Source: Lumbricus rubellus
Taxonomy: Eukaryota; Annelida; Clitellata; Crassiclitellata; Lumbricidae
NCBI GenBank assembly: GCA_945859605.1
Contig: OX243820.1
Coordinates: 27,993,896 to 28,057,895 of the forward strand
Direction of reading: 5' to 3'
DNA length: 64,000 bases
The notes beneath the pieces are model-generated. The model was not told where the DNA came from. It worked only from the letters and a program-made list of their open reading frames with translations, and ran no database searches. This document shows positions 12,901-25,200 of this stretch, piece after piece. The stretch's first letter is position 1. Each line of letters starts with the position of its first letter. Made by a program: the position numbers and the translations under genes.

Positions 12901-15900
12901 ATCGAGATTGTAGTATAAGGTATTTTGTGATTGCATTTAGTATAAGAATTGTTTGTATTTAGTTTAAGCATTATACGTTCGCTAATTTTTAAGATTAATT
13001 AGCTCTCTTCAAAAGAAAGGAAGGAGGTAATGTCAGCTAATTTAATCAGTGCACGCCGATTGTCGTACAGCGACGTAAGTAGGCCAGGTGCAAATTGCCG
13101 CGCGGCGTCTGCACAGGTGATTGTCTGGACAGCACGTGACGTCTAGACGAGCGTACGTTAATTGTACAAGAAGGGAGTGGAAGTGAAGAAGGAGAGTTGC
13201 GTGTTGAGAGCCGTTGAGATAGGCTGTAAGAGTTGTTGTTGAGTTGCGATAGAGTAGACTGATGAAGATAGTAGTCGTGTAGTTGTTATGATAACGCAAG
13301 TGTAGTCATTGTTGTGTTGTTGCTGATCGTTTTACTTTATATCGGATTTTGGAGTATAATAAGAAGAGTTAAACACGTCGTCGTTGTTGGTTAACAAAAC
13401 AGTGAAAGACTGTAGATTCTTTAACCTAGCCATTTAGCTAATGAAACAGTTATCTAGGGATAGGCCTACGCTACCACGAACTTATACGAAGAAGCTTCCG
13501 AAGAGACTGAAGGTCACACGTAGAGAAGAAGAGGGAAAAGACTTGTGACAAGCATTGTATCACAAATTTTATCTTACCGTTACTTCTGTTGGAATGACAG
13601 CAGACACGACCACGGAGATAACTACACCAGTTTGTGAAGACATGTCGTGGTGCACAGGAGGATGCTCCCCATACTACGACGGTTCAGGAGGATGTCCGAC
13701 ATGCCTCTGCGTGGACCCGATTTGTGGGGTTAGAGTCGTTATTTAATACAAACGTACTACGGCTACGATAAACGAATTAACTTATCATCTTAACTAGTAT
13801 CATCGTATTCGTGTTCTTTATCTTAGCAACGATTTCGTAAGTAATTTGTGAGGTTAGAGACACTGCTAAAACAATAATAAAACGAACTATAATGTATCAT
13901 CTTACTAGCATCATCTCACTGACATAATATTATTAGTATCATCTTATTTATTTCATCTTAATGTCAACATCTTACTAGTATCATCGTACTAGCGTCATCT
14001 TACTAGTATCATTGTATTAGCATAATCTTATTTGTATCATCTTATCAGCATCATCTTACTAGTGTCATCTTACTAGTGTCATCTCTCATTAGCAACATTT
14101 TATTAGCATTATCTTATTCATGACCGTTGTCTGGACAACGATTTCTCAAGTCTCTTTATATGTTTGGGTTCTAAGACGTTTAATTCCTCCTCCTCTTATT
14201 GTCATTTGGCAACCACCAGAAACAATTAAATGCATTGTCTTTTAAAATTTGCAAATTGTTTCTTACAGTATAGGCTGTTCTAAGACTCTCTCAGTACTGT
14301 GTTAAATTAAGAATTAAGAAATCTCCAATCAGCGGGCTCACGGGGTGAGACCCAGGCTAAAATCTAGCAGCGGAAAAAGGGAATGCCATTCCAAAAAGGG
14401 ACAAAATGACAGTCCCAGACAAACAATGTGGGGCGCGGTGGTGTAGTGGTGGCGTCGTTGCCGTGAAGCCGGAAGGTTCGAAGTTCGAATCCACCTCAAG
14501 TCACCGCGTAGGGACCTTGGGCAAGTCCTTCACTCGCAATTGCTCAGCACTTCGGCGTGAAACTCCGATATTGTGTCCGCGCTGTAGTCGGGAGCGCCTC
14601 TGAGTAGCGGTTGAGAGCTGGAAGAAGCGTTTTAACGTCTTTCGTATAGGCCTAATTATTATTAATAGGCCTATAATGCATTTATTTGACTATTAGCCGG
14701 GGCGATAAGATTCAAGCAAGGATTGATATAAAAATCATAGAATATAATAATATTATACAGGATGTTCTGATTAAATTCTTTGTGTTTTAGTTTGCAGTAA
14801 TTTGTGGTCCAGACGAAGAGTGCCTCCCAAGCCCCGGTTCTGAATATGGTTTTGCCTGCTTTTCGATATATGGTAAAGTCTACTTCCAGTCATATCCGAT
14901 TATTATTCAACGTAATATTTTTATCCGTCAAAATAGTCATGAAAAGAGGTTCACATAAATGTTTTCGAAATGTAAACCATTGGGTTAACAATACCAATTC
15001 TACTTAATAAAATTCTTTTTTGTAGTTAAATAGGACAGTGACTAACAATGTCATTCAACCGTAAATGAGCAGGTCTCTTAGTAATCTGTCTATCTTTCTG
15101 TCTGATTACCTACCTACCTACATGTACCTACCTATCTTTAATGCGAAATTTAATATAATTCGATTCAAGATTGTTATCATTCCTAAAAATTAACATGTTT
15201 TTAAAAGATTAAGTTTAGGTGCACACGATCGCCTCTGTCACTTTGCAACTCGGCACCCAGGCCTAGACGTCTCTGGCTGGAAGTCCCATGAGGAATGACA
15301 TTTTGCTCCCAGAAGAATACCATTTCCACAGAAAAAAGCTACATTAAACAATTAATTCGAGAGCGCAGCATCGAAGTAGCCTACTATTAAGAAAAATGGT
15401 GATCACATTTCACAGTATTGGAATGGGTATGCTTTTCGAAAACGAAGTGAATAGCGGACCTCCAAGCGGCCGTCGAATCTCAAATACTAGCGGACCGCCA
15501 GTCACGTGTAACCTGTCACATGACGAGTCTTGATTCTTGAATATTGTTACAATGGCGGCAGTTACCGATAGTTGGTTTTATGTCGGACAAAAGTTTTCTT
15601 GTTTTAATGACTTATAAAATTACTAGAAACAGAGTAAGCAACCAATTTTTTCGTGAGTGTTGGTTAGGTTCAGGTTAGGCGTCGTGAGGGTCGGTTAGGA
15701 TTAGTTTTAGGGTTTGTTTAGCCATTAGAAACTCTTGTGGATTGGTGTAAATAGAAAGCCTGGCGGCTTGCTAGTATTCCGTATTGGACGGCCGCCAGTC
15801 ATGTGACAGGTTACACGTCACTGGCGGTCCGCTAGTATTTGAGATTCGACGGCCGCTTGGAGGTCCGCTAGTCACAGCCTTTCGAAAATTATCCGAGAAA

Positions 15901-18900
15901 GACAAAAAAGGTCGTCAAAAAATGTCCGATCAAAGGGTGTCGTTGGTGACTGGCTAAGCGGTTGCCTTCCGTCCAAAACGGCCTTTTATCCCCTCCTCTT
16001 ACAGAAACCTGAAATCCCCTCCCAGAGGATGGAGACTAGATTAAACACTGCCCAAGGCGATTAAGAGATTTGTGGCCGCAGCTCCGTTAGGGTTCCCATG
16101 ACAGTTCACTTTGCAAAGGCTTATAAAATTCTCTAATACCGTTATTATGATTATACATGTAGCTTACCTGTTGAAAGATGCGTCACTGTCACATGTGTAG
16201 GCATTGTATCCTATATCCTACCGTTACTTCTGTTGGAATAAACTTAGGGACGACCACAGAGACAACCACAGATACGACCACGGAGGTGACTACGCTAGCC
16301 TGTGAAGACTTGTCGTGGTGTACAGGTTCATGTGGACCCACCTTTGAATTCAGTACAAATGGATGTCCGTCATGCCTCTGTGTGGACGAGATTTGTGGGG
16401 TTAGCGACATTATAATATACAACCCTACTACGGCCACGATAAACGAACTAACTAGTCATCTTATTCAATCATCATCTTACTCAGGGCTGTTTTTACGAAA
16501 TTTTTAAAACTACACAACTCCTTTCTTTTCCCATCCAGGTCCTTGCTCCATGGCAAATTACTCCCAATCGGAGGAAAATGGCCTTTTTGCTAGTTTTAAC
16601 TGTACAGAAGTGCTTCTACAACTCCAGAAATCCATTTAGAACTGCACATTTTGTACAACTGCACGTTAAAAAAACCCACATCTTACTCATGTTCTTTGTC
16701 CTAGCAACGATTCTAAGTAATTTATGGAATTAGAGACACTGCTAAAGCAATAATGAAACGAATCAGGCCTATATACAGTGGCGTATAGCAATAGGTTGTG
16801 CAGGTTAGGCCTATGCAAATAGTCCATCGCACAAGCCAGGCGCTTTTGCACAGTCTTAGGTTATTGTTTGAAATCTTGGGGTTCAAGCATTGAATGGCCC
16901 ACCACTAAAGTTCTGCACAAGGGCCCCCAAAAACCTTGCTACGCCACTGCCTATTTAGGTATTATCTTATTAGCATCTTCTCATTAGCATAATTTGTATC
17001 ACCCTATTAATTTCATCTTATTGTTAACATCTTACTAGTATCATCGTATTAGCATCATCTTATTTTTATCATCTTATTAGTGTCATCTCATTAGAAGCAT
17101 CTTAATAGGCCTAGCATCATTTTATTAGCATGACCGTTATCTGGGCAACAATTTCTAGGGTCTCTTTATAATGTTTATTTTGAACAAGAATCATAGAATA
17201 TAATAATAATAGACGACATGTTCTGACTAATTGTGTTTTAGACGATATTGACGTGTGGTCCAGACGAAGAGTGCCTCCCAAGCCCCGGTTCTGAATACGG
17301 TTATGCATGCTTTCCTGGTAAAGTCTACGTCCAGACATATCCGATTATTATTCAACGTATTATTTTAATACATTAAAATATTCATGAAAACAGGTTCACA
17401 TAAATATCATGTGATCCAGGACAAGAATGTGTCTTCCATTTGCAATGTCCACCGTGCTTTCCACTGGCGACATGCGTTCTAATAGATGGTGAAGTCAGCT
17501 TTTAGACAATTCCTTTCAAGCCATGGCAGTTATTTAATCATCAAGCTTCTCTTTATTAGCAATCCAACTAAACATACATGTAGGCCTAAACACAGCCAGC
17601 CGATTGGAAATTATTTTACTCTGAACTGTTGGCTTATTCATAGGCGGAAACCTGGGCGGGGACTTAGGGGGGGGGCGAACGAGTGGCCAAAAGAGAGACG
17701 CGAGTTTTTTTTTAGTCATCTGGCCGAAAAGTCACGAAAATTTTAAAATTTTCTATTTTCACCGCCAAAAAATTGATGATCTTTTTTTAGTCATTCGGCC
17801 GAAAAAGTCAAGAAAGTTTTTTATTTTCACCGCCAAAGTCTAAAGAATGCCTATTTTCACCGGCAAAAAAATTATGCCTTTTTTCCAGTCTTCACGCTCA
17901 ACGATTGTGGGTGGACCAATGTATTAGCCGTTCCCCCACACTTTTATTGGGGGGACCGTCCCCCCCGCCCCCTTAGGTTTCCGCCCATGGGCTTATTATG
18001 AATAACAGACTTGACTTTCTTTTCCATCGTAGCACAGAGATTTATTTAGTTGGCCTATGCCTAACAGTTTATGCCGAATATTTAATTTACCAAAGATTAA
18101 TTTTTTTAAAGAATGCAACAGTCTAATTCAATAATGTCAATCAGCGGAGGCCTTACACGTCTATTTTATAACTACATTATAAATTAGTGTTGCAAGGTTG
18201 TAGGCTATATTTGCATAAAGCGTAGCCTATGACGGTGATTCGAAGATAGGCTACCGGCTACTATAACAACAGACAAATAGCCTACATCTATGCCTACCGA
18301 ACCCGTCATCAAAAAACCAACTAAATGTCATGCGAACTAAACTTTATGATCCAACGGCAAATTAGTTTTCTTGATTAATGAGCTACAGATGCAAAAAAGG
18401 GCGCATAACAAATCTTTCTAGATCGCATGGTACGTATGCACTATGCAGGTCAAACAAAAAGTGACGATGTTCATTGGATAAAATATTATTCAGGCGGATC
18501 CTACTGGATCTGGAATACGGCCCTTCGGATTCTATATTCCCCCAAATAAACTATGAGATCCGCCACCTAATAAAGAGTCGACCTGTCATTAAAATATTTC
18601 TCTTACAATGATCGATCATACTACGCAACCTGTTAAACACAATGCCATGTTACGCTTATCAACGCGTTCCTCCATATTAACTGGTGGGCCAAATGCCTCT
18701 TTTCGGTGTCTCAAGACTATTTTTTCTCTCTTGGTCTAACGTACTGGGAGCGCCTCTGATTGGCGTGCACTGTGAGAGGCGCTTTATAAATTTATAGCTA
18801 CAATACAATACAATGTCCGAATGCCATGGACTCCAAAGAGCAAACATATCGATTAACGAATTGTCAAATAGGCTAAGGCTAAGCTATAGGTTTTCCATTC

Positions 18901-21900
18901 GAAAGAGCGATTCAACCACCGGAGTTACATGTACTAGAATGAACTTTAAAAAGTCTATTAATATATGTTTCAGAGACAACAACAGTTACTGTTACTCCGA
19001 CTGTTACTCCAACTGACTCCACTCCGATTACTCCAACAGCACATATTATGTGTTCATTGGTGATCTGCAGGATACACTGTACTACAATTGATGGACCTGA
19101 CGGATGTGCGAAATGTGTCTGTCCAAACTATACTTGCGAGGTTACATATTAATTAGTTATTATGTAAATTGCTTTTGTAGTATAGTATAATTCAGCGGTT
19201 CCCAACCCGTGGCCCGCGGGCCGAAAGTGGCCCGCGAGGCCTCAAAAAATGGCCCGCCAGGCCTCAAAAATGGCCCTCATCTGTCAAAGAATTAACAAAA
19301 ATATATGAAAAATTTGACAATTTGGACAGGATAGAACATATAATTATTTTCTATTACAAATTATTCTATTTTGACGTCTATAAATAACATCAAACATTCT
19401 ATTTTGAATCAATTATAGCAATTTTATGTTTTCTGTTTATTAAATTTTAGAATTGTGCCCCTGAACGCCCTAATGTCCAGAAAAAGGGGCCCTCGTGTCC
19501 TCCAACTTAGAAAAAGTGGCCCTAAAGTCCAAAAAGGTTGGGAACCACTGGTATAATTATACGCATGATAGTGCGCACAACGCCGTACATGAAGGGGCAT
19601 TGTATGCTTGGGTTGCAGAGGATATTGGCCGACAGGTCATACCCTGGATAGGTAGCGCTTGGGAGACATCTATAGGGCAGTCTATGTTGGTTGTATAATG
19701 TATAATTGTATGCGTAAATAAATGAATGCCTACATGAAAAATGTGACTGAGCGAGGAATCATAATTTTCAGATCACAACGTTCAATCAGAAAATCGTCAA
19801 ATTTGTGAAAATTAACTTTAAGCTGCTTGACAAAACAATGATTAGCCTATGTCTAGTGATTGTTCTGTGTAGGACAAGAGACAGATTTCTCCAGCTAACC
19901 ATTAAAAACTAGTTGAATCCGTGGTGAGAAAATTCAAACCGAAAACCCCAGAACGTCAGTTATAGGCCTAAGCTTATACAAATAAAACTACTTTGTGTAG
20001 CTGACCGCATAGATTGCATGGATGATAGCATAATTAAAGCGCAGTAAAGAAGGGGAAGTAAGGGGTAGTAAATAACTGACAGAATATCCAATATTAAGAA
20101 CGTTACTCCTTCAATTAATCAGGACCGGATAGGCAGCCACTGGTGAGAAACACAGACCTTGTCACTGGTTGGCTTCAGAGACATTCTGAACGCTGTGTAG
20201 GCCTATTTAGAATTGCAGTTGCTTAGAATAGTTCAAACTAAAAGCTATAGACTTAGCTCAGCTGTCTTCGTGAGTTTTAATATCGCACGGTCGATTTTAA
20301 CGCACGGTCTCCGTTGGAAATGCAAAGTCGTTTACATATAGATTAATTATCGGCAACATTTCTGATTAAATTTTAGCGTCGAGTTGTGTGCATAACTATG
20401 CCTACCATAGTATCGACTCCTGAATTGACTTTCCCGGTTAAGAAGGAGTTCGACCTGCCAGTTTGTCTGATCTCAGACCCTTGAGCGTTCTATCTAATGA
20501 CAGAATTAAGTATAACGAGTGAAGTATGTTGCATAAAAAGATTGAAAGAAGAATTAAGAAATACTATAAATATGATCAATGAGGAAAGTATTGTGTGTGT
20601 GTGTGTCTGACAGAACTTGACATGTCGTACTGGTGAAGAATGTGTCATGCAGGAAGTCGAATGCCCACAGGATACGACACCTTGTTTTGCCCAGCCGACC
20701 TGCGTCCCGTCATACGGTAAAGCCTACTTCGAGTGTCTTAGACTCTGCCACAGTTATCATTAGGCCAGTAGTTTGTTCAGCCAAATATCTCTTTTAATAA
20801 AGTTAATTTCTTAGGTGACTTGCCGAATTTATTCGGATCTGAAAGATCGTTTGTACTGGCACGTTGACGGCCTAGCCTAACTGTCTGGTCCGTGAATAAA
20901 AGAATCCGTTGGAAAATGCTGATTTGTTGAATCAATATGACTCTTATTTTAACATTTTGACGCGACTGTTAGTGTTTATAGCCTAACATATAGGCCTATT
21001 AGGCCTACCATGTGTTTGCTGGCGCTGCAAATATTTCAATCATAAAACTGCGACTCTAATGATTCATCCTTGTTAAAGGCGTATTATAATAAACTATCAT
21101 TACTCTACTTACATTGTTTTATCTTCTGCAGATAGGCCTACAACTACGCCTTGTCCACAGATCAAGTGTGCTCGAGAATGCGTCTCGGATACTGGATCAG
21201 ACGGATGTCCGTTCTGTGCTTGTCCTCCCAGCTGCGATGTAAGAAAAAGTAGACTACCTCAAATAAAGAGTAAACAACTAGTATTGCTGCATTAACATGG
21301 CAGGGCCGTAGCAACAATGGCTTCAATAAAATTAATGTCAATCACCGTTATACCATTCATTTTTTGGTGACTTTATAGGGGCCCTTCCTTTCGGGAGCCC
21401 CTTTCGGTCGGAGGGTACGGAGGGCGGTCGCTACGCCTCTGAACATGGGTTGCTTATTGCTTGAATAAACACGACTCACAATTTTTATTCAATCCCGAGT
21501 TACGATGCAAAAGGTGGACCTAAAAGAACCAGAGTTTCACTAAGCAGGGCCTTTTATGTACTAGTAGACCTACTGAATAAGGTGGTTCCCAAGCGACTGT
21601 GAATGGTGCCTGTGGCTTCGCTTTGGTGGGTGATGTTGACATCTCAAGATTACGATTGCGATTACTGATAGGCAGGACTGAGAGGGGTGTTTCTAGTCTA
21701 CCTGTTGAAAAAATAAACGAAAACATATACATGAAAAGGCGCGGCTGATCGAGGAATCGTAGAGACAGATCACAACGTTCAATCAGGAAATCAAATTGGC
21801 CAAAATTGGCTTGTCAAAATAAATAATTATGTCTAGTGATTGCTCTGAGTGATGTTAAAAGGCAACTCTTACTGACCGTTGATGAAAAGTTGAATCCTGT

Positions 21901-22245
21901 TGCGAATATTCAGACCGAAAACCTCGCATGTCTGTTATTAGGCCTACAAACAAACGACATTAGGTATGTAGCCAGTCGTTTACAGCATCGAGATAGCAAC
22001 AGCCTTCTGTTAAAATTTTTTGCGTCGAGTCGACTGTAGGCATAATAGGCCTACTATTATATCACCGACTTCAGAATGCCCCAGTTAAGAAGGAGTTCGA
22101 CCTGAAAGTTTATCTGGTCTCAGACTGTTGAGCGTTCTGTCTAATTACGTAGGCCCTAATTCAATATCACGAGTGATGGTAGTTGCATAAAGATTGAAAG
22201 AAGAATTAAGAAATGCGACGAATGAGGCAATGATAAAAAAAGTTT

Positions 22246-22284
<39 letters not shown>

Positions 22285-25200
22285 TAGGACTTGATATGTC
22301 TTCCTGGTGAAGAATGTGTCTTACAGGTCGTCGCATGTTCTCCGGGTCCGAGACCTTGTTTTGCCCAGCCGGCCTGTGTTCAATCGTACGGTAATGCCTA
22401 CTTCGAGTCTTTTCCACACACTTATTATTAGGCCAGTAGTTTGTTCAGCCATGTCTTTTAACAAAGTTAATCTTTTAGGTGACTTGCCAGATTTACTCGA
22501 ATTATAAAGACTGTTTATACGGGCATGTGGAAGGCCTAGACTACCAGTAGTGTGCTAAGTCAAAAAATTAATATCTCTTTTAATAGAGTTAATTTCTTAG
22601 GCGACTTGTCAGATTTAGTCGGATCTGAAAGGCCATTTATACTGGCACTCTGATGGGCTAGTCTAACTGTCTGTTTATTGGAATAAAAGAATCTGTTGGA
22701 AAATTTTGCATTTGTTAACTCAACATGACTCGTATTTTAACGTTTACCGAGACGGTCTATAATAATTTATACCATTATTTTATTACTGTGGTTTTGCTGG
22801 TACTGAACATATTTCAATCATAAAACTGCGACTTCGATGGTTCATCATGTGAAATAAATTGGCATTACAATATTTACATTGTCCAACCTTCTGCAGAAAC
22901 GACTACACCTTGTCCACAGATCAAGTGTGCTCGAGGCTGCGTCTCAGATACAGGATCAGACGGATGTCCGTTCTGTGCTTGTCCTCCTAGCTGCGATGTA
23001 AGAAAAAGTAGCTCAAATAAAGAGAAAACAACTAATATTTCTTTATTAACATGGGTTGTTTATTGTTGAAAAACACAACAACTCACGATTTTAAGTCAGT
23101 CCTAAGTTGCAATACAAAAGGAGGACCTAAAGAGGTCAGAGGACCTAAAGAGACGAGAGGATCTAAAGGGACCAGAGGACCTAAAGGGATCAGAGGACTT
23201 AAATGGATCAGAGGCCCACTAAGCAGGGACACCTACATGTAGGCCTATGTACCAGGAGCCTTATACTGTGGAAATTGGTAACACGATCGATGTTTAGGAG
23301 TGGGAGTCATTTAAATTTCATATGAAGTAATAACACAATTGACATTTGTCTGACGCTGTAAAGTTTTAAATAACGAACTAAGTATTAAAATAACAGTTGC
23401 TATAGCCCACATTCAAAGTGAGCAGGTTTGCGCGTAAAGGTTTTCTAAAGAGGAGGAGATAAGTCGCGCTGTGGATATCGGTATGAAGTTTCTTTCAAAC
23501 AACCTGATAAATCCTCGTAGACGACGTAGAGGATTTATGGGTGTTAGTATGCATATAGGCTACATAAAACAAATATATTTATGGAAGTAAAATACTTTAC
23601 ACCGCGCTGAGTAATAGGCCTACAGGCGATGTCCTATTTGACGAAAACAACTAGATTTTTCGCAGCAATTATTGTTTTTTGAACTAGCCTAATAGGCTTA
23701 CAGCTATCTGTCCGTGTCTTCCGTTCATCCGTCTGTCTCTCCCCCACTCTCTGTGTATCTGTCTCTATGTCTCTCTGTTTCTGTCTCTCTCTGTCTTTTT
23801 CTTCTCTACATAATTCTCGACCTGTCTCTGATTATGTCCACGTTCTGCCCCTCAGGTCTGATCGAAGAACCAAACGAAGAACAATGACACCCAAGGAAAG
23901 AAAGTACAATGAATAAATTAACATTGAGCCCTTTCAGTGCTTGTCTCACCCTTCTTTTCCCCATACCTGTTCTTACATTATTTCTTCTTAAAAGACAATC
24001 ATGCCGACCTTATATTGCAGACCGTCAAGTGTTCCGCTGGTCATGAATGCCAATTGGTTAAAGTCGACTGTATTCGCTACCCGTGTTTTCCACAAGCACA
24101 GTGCGTATCGGTTCAAGGTGAGCATTCGAAACTTAATTGCTGTTTTATTCTCATAAATATTTAACGCGTTATAAAAAAATATATTAAATGTATTTTTCCG
24201 CAACGCTTTGTTCCAGTTGAACTGAAAAACATCATAACGAATTACTAGAAAGCCAAACCGCAGATTTATTTTTATGAATTGTTTGGCTCGTCTTCAACAT
24301 GATTGTGTCTATTAATTTGTGTTTCAGACACAACATCGGTTACTCCTACTCCAACAGACTCGACTCCGATTACACCAACAAAACATATATGTCCAATGCC
24401 GCTGTGCCTAAGAGAATGCCCTCCGGTTGAAGGACCTGACGGTTGTCTGAAATGTGTCTGTCCAGACTATAATTGCCAGGTTAGCCGACATGATGCCATT
24501 ATATTATCACCATACACTAGGAAAAGCTATGAGCCGGATGGCAGCGCTGTCAGAGGCATTTTAAGAACAGTATTCTATGACAGTTCTATGTCTAGTCTAC
24601 CTGTTAACACAAATAAACGAAAATATACATGGAAAAAACAGAGAAAATCATATAGAAATAGATAGATCACAACATTCAATCAGATAATCGATTTGGTCGA
24701 AAGTTTCTTAAGCTGCTTGTCAAAATAATAGGCTAATAATGTTTAGTGGTTGATCTGAGCGATGTCAAGAGGCAGATTCTCCAAGTGACCATTGATAACT
24801 AAGCCTATAGGCCAGTGGTTTTCAACCTTTTTCTAGTGGCGGAACCTTTTCAAAGCACATATTCGCCCGCGGAACCCTTCGTGTTTCACCCATCCAGTAT
24901 TTCAAGAAAGGCCGACATAGCCGTATACAGTTGTAATTTGTGAAATTATGTACATTGTAATATTGAGATGTGCAAAATTAGAATATCCGCTACCTATGGA
25001 TGAGAAATTTAATCACTGGCTATTCAAAATGAACTGATCAAAAGAGGAACAAGCCAAACATGTATCTGGCCTAGTGCTCAGCACATTCTGTTTAATCAAA
25101 ACAGATCGCGATCGAGCGTCCAAATAGTTTTTTTTTAAACAATGATAAAAATGCTTTGTCCAACTGGACAGTAGGAAACGTAGGCAATCTATAGGGCCTA

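Larger units (their letters stand above)
7234..13550 (+). mobile_element. Gmr1-like Ty3/gypsy LTR retrotransposon, copy 1 (defective)
   Basis: 520-bp LTRs at 7234-7753 and 13031-13550, starting TGT and ending ACA, with 5-bp target duplication AGCAT (7229-7233 and 13551-13555). The two LTRs look identical. A purine-rich tract (about 13007-13030) precedes the 3' LTR. The coding region is broken by three stops and a deletion that removed most of reverse transcriptase. It sits in the gene 1 intron between 6857 and 13604, same strand. Confidence 0.95.

Noticed and set aside
23051..23242. Collagen-like ORF (repeated G-P-K-G style residues)
   Set aside because: Comes from a local 18-bp intronic repeat; duplicates of the intron have a single unit and no ORF.
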